Source: CAZOZZ01 sp965247425
GTDB lineage: Bacteria > Acidobacteriota > Terriglobia > 20CM-2-55-15
NCBI GenBank assembly: GCA_965247425.1
Contig: OZ252023.1
Coordinates: 1,116,001-1,180,000, forward strand
DNA: 64,000 bases
Direction: 5' to 3'
Shown: positions 1-8,709 of the stretch, in pieces
How positions within the stretch are numbered: the stretch's first letter is position 1
Layout: every line of letters starts with the position of its first letter
The notes under the pieces: model-generated
Told to the model about the DNA's origin: nothing
Database searches by the model: none
What the model saw: the letters and a program-made list of their open reading frames with translations, nothing else
Position numbers and translations under genes: made by a program

Positions 1-254
1 GCGGCCAGGTGATTCGAAAGTTGCAGTGCCAGCCGACGTTTCGTTTCGAGCACAACGATGTGGTAATCGGCAGCCACAAGCCGGACTTCAGCTTCATTGA
101 AAATGCCGACGACAGCCTGCATGTCCAGGACAAGAAAGCCTGGGTGGACGATCCGAAGAACCTGGGCCAGAAAATGCCGATTGTCGACGGCGATTATCTG
201 CTCCGGTGGAATCTCATGAAAGCGTTCTTCGGGATCGAGGTGGAGCTGGTTTGA
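1..254 (+). CDS. DUF1064-type phage protein, C-terminal part (start lies before the window)
   Basis: The frame is open from the first bases, so the start is upstream of the window and about 84 codons remain. The protein is nearly the same as the last two thirds of the complete 126-residue protein at 54026..54406, sharing KPDFSFI, HVQDKKAW and LLRWNLMKAFF. That layout (basic N-terminal part, then a KPDF strand and a VxDxK-like strand) fits DUF1064, a small family seen beside phage replication and packaging genes. A nuclease-like fold is suspected for the family, but no activity should be assumed. It opens the plus-strand phage run that leads into the terminase genes. Confidence 0.75.
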   Translation, partial: GQVIRKLQCQPTFRFEHNDVVIGSHKPDFSFIENADDSLHVQDKKAWVDDPKNLGQKMPIVDGDYLLRWNLMKAFFGIEVELV

Positions 255-264
255 AGGTGGGTAG

Positions 265-444
265 ATGAGAATGTTCTGTGACTGCGGCGATGAGATGCTG
301 ATCTTCAGCAGTGAAGACACCCCCGAGCTTTCGCTGCAGAGGTGGCGATGTGGCAACAAGAATGGCTGTCCGGTGATCACAACCCGAGAGGATCCCGATG
401 AGCCAGCAGAGGTCGGAGGCACGCAGGCGGGAGGGGCCGCTTGA
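265..444 (+). CDS. small cysteine-rich phage protein (59 aa)
   Basis: A 59-codon frame begins with ATG ten bases after the DUF1064 stop and ends in TTGA, where its stop overlaps the TTG start of the next gene. That overlap is the main reason for believing it is translated. Cysteines at residues 5, 7, 29 and 35 could form a small zinc ribbon. The last 15 residues are low-complexity and acidic or Gly/Ala-rich. I do not recognise the family. The position suggests a small early or packaging-linked phage protein in the same transcript as its neighbours. Confidence 0.5.
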   Translation: MRMFCDCGDEMLIFSSEDTPELSLQRWRCGNKNGCPVITTREDPDEPAEVGGTQAGGAA

Positions 445-740
445 GAACGTTCAATTCAGGCTTGTACAAGATCAAGACCACGAAATCCACGGAAGGTAAG
501 CCTGTTTACGGCCACATCCACCGTGACCGCTTTCTGGCCACCCACAAGGGCGCCGACGGCATGTGGCACGTTGATGATCACAAGCCAACCGGCTGTCAGA
601 TCATCGCGGTCGTGGGCTTCAACGAGGCAAAGCGATTCATCAAGAGCGTTGCGCACCTGGATTGGGACTTCGACTCGATCGAGAGCGCGGCGTTCTTTCG
701 GACTACGGCTGCGGTAAAGCAGATTTGCGGGGTGAGATAA
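441..740 (+). CDS. hypothetical phage protein (99 aa)
   Basis: The frame starts with TTG, overlapping the stop of the preceding small gene as TTGA, and a purine-rich GGCGGGAGGGG sits just upstream as a ribosome site. The protein is a mix of basic and aromatic residues with no membrane segment and no motif I recognise. It is co-directional with the terminase genes and within 50 bp of the next frame, so it is most likely part of the same phage transcript. The function is unknown. Confidence 0.5.
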   Translation: MRTFNSGLYKIKTTKSTEGKPVYGHIHRDRFLATHKGADGMWHVDDHKPTGCQIIAVVGFNEAKRFIKSVAHLDWDFDSIESAAFFRTTAAVKQICGVR

Positions 741-789
741 ACGGGACCGAGCATTCTAGGTGAATGAAGCGGAAGGGAGAAAGAAAAGT

Positions 790-1188
790 ATGACTGAAGA
801 GTTGAAGAATCGAATCGCAGCTCTCGTGGACGAAAACGGCCTGGAATTCTGGCGAGCGGCTTACGAGCTACTGGAGCACTCGGTTTGTGAATGCGGCCGA
901 CTACCGGAAATCTTCGACGGTGAGGCTTGGGCCACCTGTAACCGGTGCCTGACCTGCTGGCCCATCGGAGACGCGGCCACGGCCATGCCGGCGGACCTGA
1001 CGAACTATCGGCTAATCGAGCCGGTCCTGCCGATATACCGGATTCGTGAAAAGCGCTTACACGCGGCCACTTCGGACGAATTTCTTGACCTTCAGCGCGA
1101 CACGATCCGCGAATTACTTCAGGATCCGACCGAGCAGGCGTGGGTCATTCAGCAGATAGCCCAGGACGTCGTGGAAACCGAAGGCTGA
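790..1188 (+). CDS. phage zinc-ribbon-like protein (132 aa)
   Basis: ATG at 790 is preferred over the in-frame GTG at 760 because GGAAGGGAGA lies about ten bases before it. Residues 33-56 hold five cysteines (C33, C35, C50, C53, C56), ending in CNRCLTCWP, which looks like a zinc ribbon. A similar CxxCKTCW stretch occurs in the broken gene at 3486..3786, so the two may be related. The rest is helical and acidic. The stop shares its last base with the terminase small-subunit start (TGATG), which indicates translational coupling. The role is not known; DNA- or nucleoprotein-binding near packaging is a guess. Confidence 0.55.
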   Translation: MTEELKNRIAALVDENGLEFWRAAYELLEHSVCECGRLPEIFDGEAWATCNRCLTCWPIGDAATAMPADLTNYRLIEPVLPIYRIREKRLHAATSDEFLDLQRDTIRELLQDPTEQAWVIQQIAQDVVETEG

Positions 1189-1853
1189 TGGCAACAAAGC
1201 GGACATCGAAGCTGACCCCGAAACAACAGCGGTTCGTCGAGGAATATTTGCTCGATTTGAACGCGACCGCAGCAGCGCGCCGGGCAGGTTACAGCGAAAA
1301 GACGGCAGAACAGCAGGGCCCGCGGTTGTTGGGGAATGTTGGGGTAGCCGCGGCAATCTGCGACCGAAAGGCGAAGCGCTCGCAAAGGACTGAAATCACG
1401 GCGGATTGGGTTCTCGAACAGTACGCCGCAGTGTGGAACGCGAAGATCACCGACATCTTGGAGGAGCGGGAACGGTTCTGTCACGACCTGACGACCGGCA
1501 AAGTGCTTGAAAATCCGGAGACGAAAGAACCCCTCATTGCGTCGGTCGATTGGGAACTTAAGCCCTTAGACGAGTGGCCCGAGATTTGGCTGAAGATGAC
1601 CACCCCGGCTGAATTGAAGCGACTGAAGCAACGCTCCAGGGACGGCAAGGACGCATCGTGGGACGATATCGGTCAGCAGATCAAGTTCAACATGTTCCCC
1701 AAGCGTGATGCGTTGCAGAAGATTGGCGAACACGTCATGGTCAAGGCCTTCCCGCAAAGGGGCGACCTGAACCTGACATTGAATATCGACGGGATCCGCG
1801 AAGAACTGGCGGCAGCAAGGGAGCGGGCACAGGCCCCCGAGCGTGTAATGTGA
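1188..1853 (+). CDS. phage terminase small subunit
   Basis: A 221-residue protein whose first 50 residues carry the Terminase_2 helix-turn-helix signature: LTPKQQRFVEEYL followed by NATAAARRAGYS and the Ala/Gly-rich second helix. Such proteins recognise the packaging site and load the large subunit. The ATG at 1188 is chosen because it overlaps the upstream stop (TGATG) and begins right before the conserved basic MATKRTSKLT. The gene ends four bases into the large subunit gene (GTGA overlap), the usual terS-terL arrangement. Residues after about 90 are not conserved in any way I can place and are longer than minimal terS proteins. Confidence 0.85.
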   Translation: MATKRTSKLTPKQQRFVEEYLLDLNATAAARRAGYSEKTAEQQGPRLLGNVGVAAAICDRKAKRSQRTEITADWVLEQYAAVWNAKITDILEERERFCHDLTTGKVLENPETKEPLIASVDWELKPLDEWPEIWLKMTTPAELKRLKQRSRDGKDASWDDIGQQIKFNMFPKRDALQKIGEHVMVKAFPQRGDLNLTLNIDGIREELAAARERAQAPERVM

Positions 1854-3328
1854 GCACTCATCCGGACATACAACGAGAAGTCGCACGGTTCGTGGGGCAG
1901 TACTACTCGGATCCGCTCGGGTTTGCGAGGAGCTGCTACAAATGGGACACAGGACCGCTCAAGGGGTTCCCGGGGCCGTGTTCGTGCCAGGTCAAAATCC
2001 TCGCCATTCTGGGCGAGGAGATCAGAAAGCGGAAGTTCGACGGGGTGAGCCCAGTTAAACCGATTCGGATAGCGGTGAGCTCTGGGCACGGGATAGGCAA
2101 ATCGGCGCTGGTGGCCATGTTGGACAATTTCATCAAGTCCACGCGGCCGGGATCGATCGGCACCGTCACGGCCAACACATTCAGCCAGCTCGAAACAAAA
2201 ACCTGGGCGCGGATCCGGGAGTGGACGAAGCGCTGCCTTACGGGCCCTTGGTTCACAGTTACGTCCAGCTCGAGCTACGTCGAAGGCGAGAAGGAGTCCT
2301 GGTTTTCGGCGCCGCAGTCCTGCAAGGAAGAGAATTCAGAGGCATTCGCCGGCCAGCACGCCGTAACCGCTACCAGTTTCTACGTCTTCGACGAGGCGTC
2401 TGCGATCCCGGACTCAATCTTCGAGGTCGCCGAAGGCGGATTGACGGACGGGGAGCCGATGATCTTCCTTTTCGGCAACCCGACTCGATCGACGGGGAAA
2501 TTCTTCAGGGTCGTGTTCGGTTCAGAGAAGCACCGCTGGCGCACGGTGATTATTGATTCCCGCGACTGCCCACTTTCGAACAAGGAGCAGATAGCGGAGT
2601 GGATCGAAGATTACGGGGAAGACTCCGACTTCGTTAGGGTTCGGGTCCGTGGGCTACCGCCGAAAGCATCGGACTCTCAGTTCATCCCCCGTGATTGGGT
2701 AGAGGCAGCGCAGAAGCGACGGGCTGCGGTGTTGCCCGACGAGCCCCTGATAGCGGGTTGTGACTTGGCGTGGGGTGGGGCTGATTTCAACACGATCCGC
2801 TTCCGGTGTGGGCATGACGCACGCAACATCCCGCCGATACGGGTTGCCGGGGAACTGACGCGGGATCCGTCGGTCATGGTGATGAAGCTGGCGGAAGTCC
2901 TGACGCAAAAGTGGAACGGGAAGAAGGTCCACACGCTCTTCCTGGATTCCGCCGGCATCTGCGGTCCTGTAGCCGCCAGATTGCGCCAGATGGGCTACAA
3001 GAACATTGTCGAGGTCAACTTTGGATCCCACTCGCTGAATCCGAAATATGCCTTCCGGCGCTCGTACATGTGGGGCCAGTTGAAAGAATGGCTCCCGCAA
3101 GGCTCGATCGACAGGGACACGAATCTCGAAGAAGATCTGACCACTCCAGGGTACAAGTTGACCAACAAGACCGAGATTCTGCTCGAAAAGAAGGACCAAA
3201 TTATCAAACGCATCGGGCACTCGACCGACGACGGAGACGCTTTGGCGCTGACGTTTGCAATGCCGGTTAAGGCGCCTGCAGCACAGATCCCACGCCGACC
3301 GCGACCAGCACTGGGGCCGTACTCATGA
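1850..3328 (+). CDS. phage terminase large subunit
   Basis: A 492-residue packaging motor. The ATPase half shows a Walker A (GHGIGKS, residues 79-85) and a Walker B with catalytic acid (VFDEAS, D181/E182), followed by the coupling-type FGNPTRSTG loop. The nuclease half has an RNase H-like acid set: D305 in AGCDLAWGG, D366 in FLDSAG and the DDGD at 460-463. It starts with GTG overlapping the terS stop. The protein would cut and translocate concatemeric phage DNA into the prohead. All key residues are present, so it looks intact. No portal or major capsid gene follows, so the left tract is not a complete head module. Confidence 0.9.
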   Translation: MSTHPDIQREVARFVGQYYSDPLGFARSCYKWDTGPLKGFPGPCSCQVKILAILGEEIRKRKFDGVSPVKPIRIAVSSGHGIGKSALVAMLDNFIKSTRPGSIGTVTANTFSQLETKTWARIREWTKRCLTGPWFTVTSSSSYVEGEKESWFSAPQSCKEENSEAFAGQHAVTATSFYVFDEASAIPDSIFEVAEGGLTDGEPMIFLFGNPTRSTGKFFRVVFGSEKHRWRTVIIDSRDCPLSNKEQIAEWIEDYGEDSDFVRVRVRGLPPKASDSQFIPRDWVEAAQKRRAAVLPDEPLIAGCDLAWGGADFNTIRFRCGHDARNIPPIRVAGELTRDPSVMVMKLAEVLTQKWNGKKVHTLFLDSAGICGPVAARLRQMGYKNIVEVNFGSHSLNPKYAFRRSYMWGQLKEWLPQGSIDRDTNLEEDLTTPGYKLTNKTEILLEKKDQIIKRIGHSTDDGDALALTFAMPVKAPAAQIPRRPRPALGPYS

Positions 3329-3350
3329 ACTTGAGGCTCGTCATTATTTT

Positions 3351-3379
3351 GACCGACTACCATATGTTGTGGTCGGGGT
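3351..3379 (+). promoter_or_regulatory. hairpin just after the terminase gene
   Basis: CCGAC and GTCGG arms with a partly paired TACCA/TGTGG interior form a stem centred near 3365. It lacks a T-tract, so it is a weak terminator candidate or a protein-binding palindrome. Confidence 0.35.
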
Positions 3380-3384
3380 AATCT

Positions 3385-3485
3385 GATAATAAATTCAGGT
3401 GTAAGTTGTTGATTCCACGAGACGCCCAATGTCGCACAAGAGACATTATGTCAACTCATTTCGTTGCTTCCCGGAAGGAGAGAAA
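3385..3485 (+). promoter_or_regulatory. conserved leader upstream of a virion gene (copy 1)
   Basis: About 100 non-coding bases ending in the ribosome site GGAAGGAGAG. The same block, roughly nine bases in ten identical, lies on the minus strand at about 57700-57790, where it precedes a different small gene. Conservation of untranslated DNA ahead of unrelated genes suggests a promoter or a translation-control leader for late phage genes. I cannot assign -35/-10 boxes with confidence. Confidence 0.45.
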
Positions 3486-3786
3486 ATGCCGTTCACGATG
3501 ACACCTTTTGAGCTGTTTTCATTCATCGGAATTCCCCGGGGCCCAAGACCTGGCCGCGAACCTCCTCGCCGCAAGGCGCCCGATGGTACCGGAGCAGGGA
3601 TGTTGCCCCCAGTGCGGATCGGACGGCGATGTCTTGCATAGCGACGACCGCCGCATTGCGTATGCCGCTTTTTGCTCCAGATGCAAGACCTGCTGGCCAG
3701 CCTTTTTCGATGACTTTTTCAGCCTTCCGGTCCTAGAGGGCTACCGAAATGTCAAAGCATTGCGGCCGGACAAGCTACTTAACTGA
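3486..3786 (+). pseudogene. small zinc-type phage protein, split by a one-base frameshift
   Basis: Translation from ATG 3486 gives MPFTMTPFELFSFIGIP. An extra C in CCCCGGGG (about 3534-3541) then shifts the frame; the frame +1 carries on with GAQDLAANLLAARRPM and a C-rich part containing CPQCG and CSRCKTCW. Removing one base gives a continuous protein of about 99 residues ending at 3786. The start closely matches the gene fragment on the minus strand at 56707 (MPFNMTTTELLSFVEIP), which supports this reconstruction. It has a good ribosome site and lies 30 bp before the next virion gene. The product may bind zinc; its role is unknown. The frameshift may be a sequencing error. Confidence 0.65.
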
Positions 3787-3815
3787 CGAATTCGAAATTC
3801 ACAGGAGAAATAAAA

Positions 3816-5264
3816 ATGCCTATCAATCCAGCGATTCCATTATCAGTCCAACCGCCCAAGCAGAGTCGGAGCCCCATTTCCACGTTTAGAGAATTGTCGC
3901 AATTGAAGAACGTTCAGCGGCAGGGCAAAATCCAGGAGATGCAAATCGACCAGCTTGAGCGGCAGAAACAGGGCAACGAAATCTTCGCCCAGGGCGGCAC
4001 CGATCAGGAGTTTTTGGACCGTCTCCAGGGAGCCGGGCTTCAAGATCAGTGGTTAATCTTCCAGGAACACGTCGGCAAGATGGACTTGAACCAGCTCCAA
4101 CAGAATAAGGCGCACATGACGGTCGTAAACGCCGAACTTGAGGGCATGGGAAAGCTCGTGGATCAGGTCATGCAACTCCCAGAGGAGGCCCGCCCAGCCG
4201 GATGGGAGAGAGTGAAACGTATCGCGACCGAGAATCGCTTCAGCATCGCCGGAAAACTAAGCGACCAGTGGGACCCGAATTCGGCGGCTATGTTCCGAGA
4301 CTTCGAAGCGGAGTCGAAGCGTGTCGGAATCGAGCTCGACAACCAACTCAAGCGGTTGGACGTCACCGGCAAGGAAGGCGAGATCGCGGGCGAAGGCGAG
4401 GATCGATGGCTCTCCCTGATCGGCAAGAACCTTGGGAGCGCGAAAGACGCAAAACAGTGGAAAGCTGGACAGACGTTCCTTCGAACACGAGGTATCCCGC
4501 CCGAGTATCTGGCCGGCATTCCTAAGCAGTTCTCCCAAGAAGCCGCTCGCCGCGCACGGGACATGGCCGTTGATCCCGGGAAGTTCATTGCATCACCGCG
4601 AGCTCCGGTCACCGGGACTGATGTTCCGCTACCTCCAGACGTTGAAGCGCAGAGAACTCGAATGAACCAGCCGACCCTCACGCCAAACGCATCAATCACG
4701 GCCGTCCGACAGTTGGCAGGAGATTGGCAGAAAGCGACCGGCGACGTGCAAGAACTCTATCGAGCCAACACGATCATGGATGCTGGGATGGAGGCAGCCA
4801 GGGCGGGCGATCTGAACGCCGGATCTCAGGCAATTTTGATTACGTTTCAGAAGTTTTTGGATCCGACATCCGTTGTCAGAGAGTCGGAGTATGCGCGTTC
4901 CTCGGAAGGCTTGGCGATGGGCGACCGCGTCCGAGGTTTCATTGACCGACTGCAATACGGCGGTGCGGGAGTTCCTGTTGAGGAGTTGGAAGCTTTCGCG
5001 AAACTGGCCCGTGAAATCAACGGCCGGCTGACATCGGACGTGGACAGCCTACTTGCCGCTGAGCGGGGACGAATCGAAAGGGTTGCCGACCAGTACAACA
5101 TACCCAAAGACCAGATTTTTCCCGCCTATGACTACGGATCAGTCCCGGGTCAATCAGCCGGCCCGGCCGGTTCAAACCGCATGACATCGACAAACCCGCA
5201 GACGGGCGAACGCATGGAAAGTATCGACGGAGGTAAGACATGGCGCAAAACACCGAACAACTAG
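3816..5264 (+). CDS. phage virion-associated protein, 'MPINP' family (482 aa)
   Basis: A soluble, highly charged, helix-rich protein with no membrane segment. The start MPINPAIPLSVQPP and the following FRELSQLKNVQ stretch are shared with the 219-residue product at 58434..59093, and the motif LPP(D/E)VEAQ near residue 275 is shared with the chimeric product at 61223..62263, so this is the intact relative of a gene now in pieces at the other end of the window. It ends in a Trp-rich GGKTWRKTPNN tail. The downstream gene overlaps it by 25 bp. Position and composition suggest an internal-core or DNA-ejection type virion protein, as in podophages, but no family motif proves this. Confidence 0.55.
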   Translation: MPINPAIPLSVQPPKQSRSPISTFRELSQLKNVQRQGKIQEMQIDQLERQKQGNEIFAQGGTDQEFLDRLQGAGLQDQWLIFQEHVGKMDLNQLQQNKAHMTVVNAELEGMGKLVDQVMQLPEEARPAGWERVKRIATENRFSIAGKLSDQWDPNSAAMFRDFEAESKRVGIELDNQLKRLDVTGKEGEIAGEGEDRWLSLIGKNLGSAKDAKQWKAGQTFLRTRGIPPEYLAGIPKQFSQEAARRARDMAVDPGKFIASPRAPVTGTDVPLPPDVEAQRTRMNQPTLTPNASITAVRQLAGDWQKATGDVQELYRANTIMDAGMEAARAGDLNAGSQAILITFQKFLDPTSVVRESEYARSSEGLAMGDRVRGFIDRLQYGGAGVPVEELEAFAKLAREINGRLTSDVDSLLAAERGRIERVADQYNIPKDQIFPAYDYGSVPGQSAGPAGSNRMTSTNPQTGERMESIDGGKTWRKTPNN

Positions 5265-7267
5265 ATCCGGCCCGTAATCTTCCACCAGGGTTCGTCTTAG
5301 ATGCACCACAGGATCCGAGCGCAAACCTCCCGCCGGGATTCGTTTTGGATCGACCGCAACCGCGACACGGCGACCCCTCAGGAGCCGCGACAGTCCAGCG
5401 GTCCACAATGGGCACCCGAGCCCGTGAAATGGCTCTTGGTGCCGTCGAAGGGCTCGGACTCGATCCTGCCAAGCCGGTATCGAGCGCTCTTTCTGGGCTG
5501 TGGAATCTCGGGAAATCCATACTTACCGGCGGCGAGAATATCGAAATCGACCCCGTTACACTAAAGGCGACCGGGGATGATCCGATCATATCGCCGATTG
5601 TCGCGGCTTCGAAGCAGCAGCTTGCGGAGTCGCAGCGCCGATTCGATCAAGGCGACTTGGCTGGCGCCACCGTGTACGCATATGCGGGACTTGTTCCGCT
5701 GATCGGTCCGACAGCCACCAGAATCGGTGACGGAATCCGGGAGGGTATGGAGACTGGCGACTACGACAAGATGGCCAACAACGTCGGTCAGGCCATCAGT
5801 TTTATCGGCGCACTGGAGACGGGAACCAAGGGCGGTCGAGCGGCAACCGCTGGCGCAATCGAAAAGACAGGTGGCGCGGTCGTTCAGGCGGCGGAAACAA
5901 CGGCGGCAAGAGCCGGCCAGATCGCCGAGAAAGGCAAGCAGTTCATAACGGGGAAGGGTGGCGACCCGACCAACCTGCTCACTCGAGCGCTGAAACCAAA
6001 GTCTACGAACATCCGTTTCGAGGCGGACATGAACCGGGCTATTCCGGAGATCAAGCTCACTGAAGCGGAACTCGGCCGTCCGATCGGTGGGCTTGATGAT
6101 CTGGTAGAAGCCATTCCGCTGGCAAAGAAGAGGGTTCGGGCTCAATACGATGATATCGCCGGCCCTCAGAGAATGCGCCAGATCGACGGGACACCGATAG
6201 CGGAAGCGATCGAGGCGAGTGTTTCCCGAAAGCTGAAGTTCACGAATCCAAAAAAAGCCGCTGCGATCGTGGAAGAGGCGGACAAGTACCGCCGATCGTT
6301 TGCCGTCGAAGAACTCGAAGACTTCCTGAAGACGACGAATGCGGAACTCGACGCCTATTACGGGAAATATCCGGCCGCTTCGAGAGTGGCCAGGACAGCC
6401 AACCCCGACACGGCCGTGACGGTAGCCGAGGGAAAGGCTCTCCGAGACGTCATATACGGAGCTCTGAACGAGGGCACACAGCCCGGAATTCCCCGAGAAC
6501 TCAACCGGCGATACGGCGCCTTACTGAACCTGGAGAAAGAAACCTTCCGGCGCCGAAATGTCGCCTTGAGGCAGCAGGCGGAAAGCCTCACCGAACAACT
6601 TGGCAAGGTCGCTGCGGCGTTCGAGGTTGGCAAGGCAGCGCTTGAGGCTCCTATTCGACCTTTCCACGCTGCCCAACGCTTGGTTGGGGCATACGCCGGC
6701 CGGAAAGTCGCCACGATCATCAAAGAGCGCAATACCGCTGATGCGTATATCCAAAGAGCACTGGAGAACTATACTCGACGGCCTGGCGGGGTTCCTCCAA
6801 GCTCGAGCAAACCTCCCACGCCCAGAAAGCCGCTTCCTCCCGGCCCAACGACAACACAGTCTGGAGGAGTCGCGCCGTCCAGGTCCACATCGGTAACGGT
6901 CAGCCACGCGCCACCGGTCGAAACGGCGAATCTCTACAAGCAGATTGTCAATGATTCGGTTGAAGCCCGACTCAAGAACATACTCGCGGAGCAGCGTAGC
7001 GGCGCAACCGAAATGACCGGCCGCGCCCGGATGGAAGTAGATCCGAACAACCCTCACAACGTGGCAGAGATCACTGCCAGGCACGGAGGCGGGTTCAAGG
7101 TTGCGTTTCCCGAACTTGGCCGACTGCCGGACGCGCCCTCGAGGATCGCGGCCGCAATCGAAAAAGGCTCCGGCGTTCTGTATGAGGAAGTCAAAAAGGC
7201 CGTCAAGCGATTCATTGAAGACAGCGAAGGCGAAGCGATCCTAAGCTTTTTGGAGGACACACCATAA
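5240..7267 (+). CDS. large phage virion-type protein (675 aa)
   Basis: The N-terminus carries two copies of NLPPGFVLD (near residues 13 and 29), then the conserved block MGTRAREMALGAVEGLGLDP. The middle is hydrophobic (AGLVPLIGPTATRIGDGI), which could let it insert in a membrane. Long charged helices follow, then a Pro-rich linker near residue 520 and an acidic end. The gene at 62688, cut by the window edge, is a clear paralogue from the MGTRARE block onward but has a different first 45 residues. Large proteins of this type next to terminases are often ejected with phage DNA; that is an inference from size and context. It overlaps the upstream gene by 25 bp. Confidence 0.55.
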   Translation: MAQNTEQLDPARNLPPGFVLDAPQDPSANLPPGFVLDRPQPRHGDPSGAATVQRSTMGTRAREMALGAVEGLGLDPAKPVSSALSGLWNLGKSILTGGENIEIDPVTLKATGDDPIISPIVAASKQQLAESQRRFDQGDLAGATVYAYAGLVPLIGPTATRIGDGIREGMETGDYDKMANNVGQAISFIGALETGTKGGRAATAGAIEKTGGAVVQAAETTAARAGQIAEKGKQFITGKGGDPTNLLTRALKPKSTNIRFEADMNRAIPEIKLTEAELGRPIGGLDDLVEAIPLAKKRVRAQYDDIAGPQRMRQIDGTPIAEAIEASVSRKLKFTNPKKAAAIVEEADKYRRSFAVEELEDFLKTTNAELDAYYGKYPAASRVARTANPDTAVTVAEGKALRDVIYGALNEGTQPGIPRELNRRYGALLNLEKETFRRRNVALRQQAESLTEQLGKVAAAFEVGKAALEAPIRPFHAAQRLVGAYAGRKVATIIKERNTADAYIQRALENYTRRPGGVPPSSSKPPTPRKPLPPGPTTTQSGGVAPSRSTSVTVSHAPPVETANLYKQIVNDSVEARLKNILAEQRSGATEMTGRARMEVDPNNPHNVAEITARHGGGFKVAFPELGRLPDAPSRIAAAIEKGSGVLYEEVKKAVKRFIEDSEGEAILSFLEDTP

Positions 7268-7380
7268 AAAAGCCCGACCTTCACCGGAGATACAAACCCA
7301 CGAACCTAGCGTTTCGGCTGCCGGCTCCATGCATGGTGGTCGGTCGGGATCGCTAAAAACCAACCAAAGTCCCGGTGTAT

Positions 7381-7791
7381 TTACGGGTTGAGCGCATCAG
7401 TCACCCCCCAATAAGTGATCGTGTCCATCCCAAGTGACATGTGTTCGTAATAGAGCACGCCATCAGCGAGGCTGGTCACCTTGACGTAGCCAGCACCTTT
7501 CGGATCTATAAAGTAATGGAAGATGCCGCTCTCGGAGTGAAGCAGTCGTCTCCCGTCGCGACTTGCCCAGAGGTAGTCATTTCCACGTTTCGTTATCAGG
7601 ATCCGAAACTCGAAGCGTTCGCTCTCGGTCAACTCAGAGTGACCAGCCTCGCCCGCACTGGCGGTGACCCGATACGATGGGAGACCGTTGAGTACGACCG
7701 GCTGAGTCTCCTCGCTCGCACCAACTCGGGAGACCACCCCATGCATAAGGACGACTAAAGCCAGCGCAATGATTGGTCGTGTCACTTTCAT
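7381..7791 (-). CDS. small exported hypothetical protein
   Basis: The start is set at 7791 because GGAGGA lies just upstream and the protein then begins MKVTRPIIALALVVLMHGVV, a typical signal peptide with likely cleavage near VGASEE. The mature part is about 110 residues, beta-rich, with no cysteines and no motif I know. It is convergent with the phage run, which ends at 7267, and so marks a change of transcriptional unit. It may be a lysogenic-conversion type cargo gene or old chromosome. Confidence 0.55.
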   Translation of the reverse strand: MKVTRPIIALALVVLMHGVVSRVGASEETQPVVLNGLPSYRVTASAGEAGHSELTESERFEFRILITKRGNDYLWASRDGRRLLHSESGIFHYFIDPKGAGYVKVTSLADGVLYYEHMSLGMDTITYWGVTDALNP

Positions 7792-8049
7792 CTGTTCCTC
7801 CGGTCGGAAAATTCCCACGCACAACTAAGTGCAGTTTCATTAAGCTGTCAACCGTTTCCAAGGTTCCAAGAAAAGGCGATATCGCCACCACACCCACCTG
7901 TCCCGGAATTTTCCTCCATCCCAAAAAAAACGCCTAAATCCTGCGCCCAGGCTTCGCCCTGAGCGCGTTTCGCCCCCTTGCAGGTATCCCACACCCCTTT
8001 GAAACGTCCCGCGAAGCTTCCGGTTTTGAAAGCGCCCCGATTCGGCGCT

Positions 8050-8262
8050 TCATGAAACCGCTTCAACGTAATCGGCCGTAGTCGTCGGTTCCGGGATATC
8101 TTCGCCGGCCTCGCGCATTCCTTCAAGGTGGAATCCGATCGCTTCATGGATCAAGGTCCGGACCTCGGTTTCGGATTTCCCAGCCGCAACACAGCCGGGC
8201 AGGTCCGGAACGTGCGCACCGTAGCTCGTCGGGCCTTTTTCGATGACTACCAGGTATTTCAT
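8050..8262 (-). CDS. hicB: HicB-family antitoxin (no HicA beside it)
   Basis: A 70-residue protein with the HicB fold pattern: MKYLVVIEKGPTSYGAHVPDLPGC, then ESEV/LIHEAI-type helix (here TEVRTLIHEAIGFHLEGM) and the IPEP end. HicB proteins neutralise the HicA mRNA interferase and often repress their own operon. No HicA dsRNA-binding-like frame is found on either side; instead the gene starts three bases after the stop of a retropepsin-like protease gene, so it belongs to that operon. Solitary HicB proteins are common and may act as regulators. It lacks a C-terminal ribbon-helix-helix or HTH domain, so DNA binding is doubtful. Confidence 0.8.
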   Translation of the reverse strand: MKYLVVIEKGPTSYGAHVPDLPGCVAAGKSETEVRTLIHEAIGFHLEGMREAGEDIPEPTTTADYVEAVS

Positions 8263-8265
8263 CGC

Positions 8266-8709
8266 TTAGCTGGGCCGAACAATCTTAGTGATTTCGAATT
8301 CAGGCGGGTTGACGCCCTGATCGAACGTGACGCGGAAATTATCGAAGAAACCGTTACGGCCCAGTATGCCGCCCACAGACAGATTCTCCATGAAGCCAGC
8401 CGTGACAGTGATCTTCCAATTCGATTCAACGTAAATCTGGACGCGGTGAAAATACGCCGACTCTTGAAGGTTCGCGATCACGCCGCCCATCGGGCTCGCC
8501 TTTCCTGATTCGATATCGAGCCCGATAGACCTTCCCACGTCCGACCTGAACAGGCAGTACGGCGACCCTGAATCCACGACAGCTTGAAACCGCGGTGTGG
8601 ATGCGTGCCTTCGGCCAACGCTTACCAGCAGCACCGGCAAGCGCATGATTTTTTCGTTGGATGCTGGGTTCGGATGGTCGAGCGGTATCTCGGTGTATCT
8701 CTTACGCAC
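8266..8709 (-). CDS. retropepsin-like aspartic protease
   Basis: A protein of about 147 residues with one aspartic protease motif, AVVDSGSPYCLF (the D-S-G catalytic loop), and a later hydrophobic GGILGRNGFFDNFRVTFD that fits the flap and hydrophobic-Gly part of single-domain, dimer-forming retropepsin folds. GTG 8709 is chosen because the conserved RYTEIPLDHPNP start follows directly and it overlaps the stop of the upstream gene. Bacterial members of this family are poorly known; most are predicted soluble peptidases acting as dimers. It sits between a DUF5678 gene and hicB with no gaps, so the three are probably made together. Confidence 0.75.
   Translation of the reverse strand: MRKRYTEIPLDHPNPASNEKIMRLPVLLVSVGRRHASTPRFQAVVDSGSPYCLFRSDVGRSIGLDIESGKASPMGGVIANLQESAYFHRVQIYVESNWKITVTAGFMENLSVGGILGRNGFFDNFRVTFDQGVNPPEFEITKIVRPS

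Noticed and set aside
7848..8147. A 99-codon minus-strand frame overlapping hicB
   Set aside because: Wrong frame over part of hicB, odd composition and no ribosome site.
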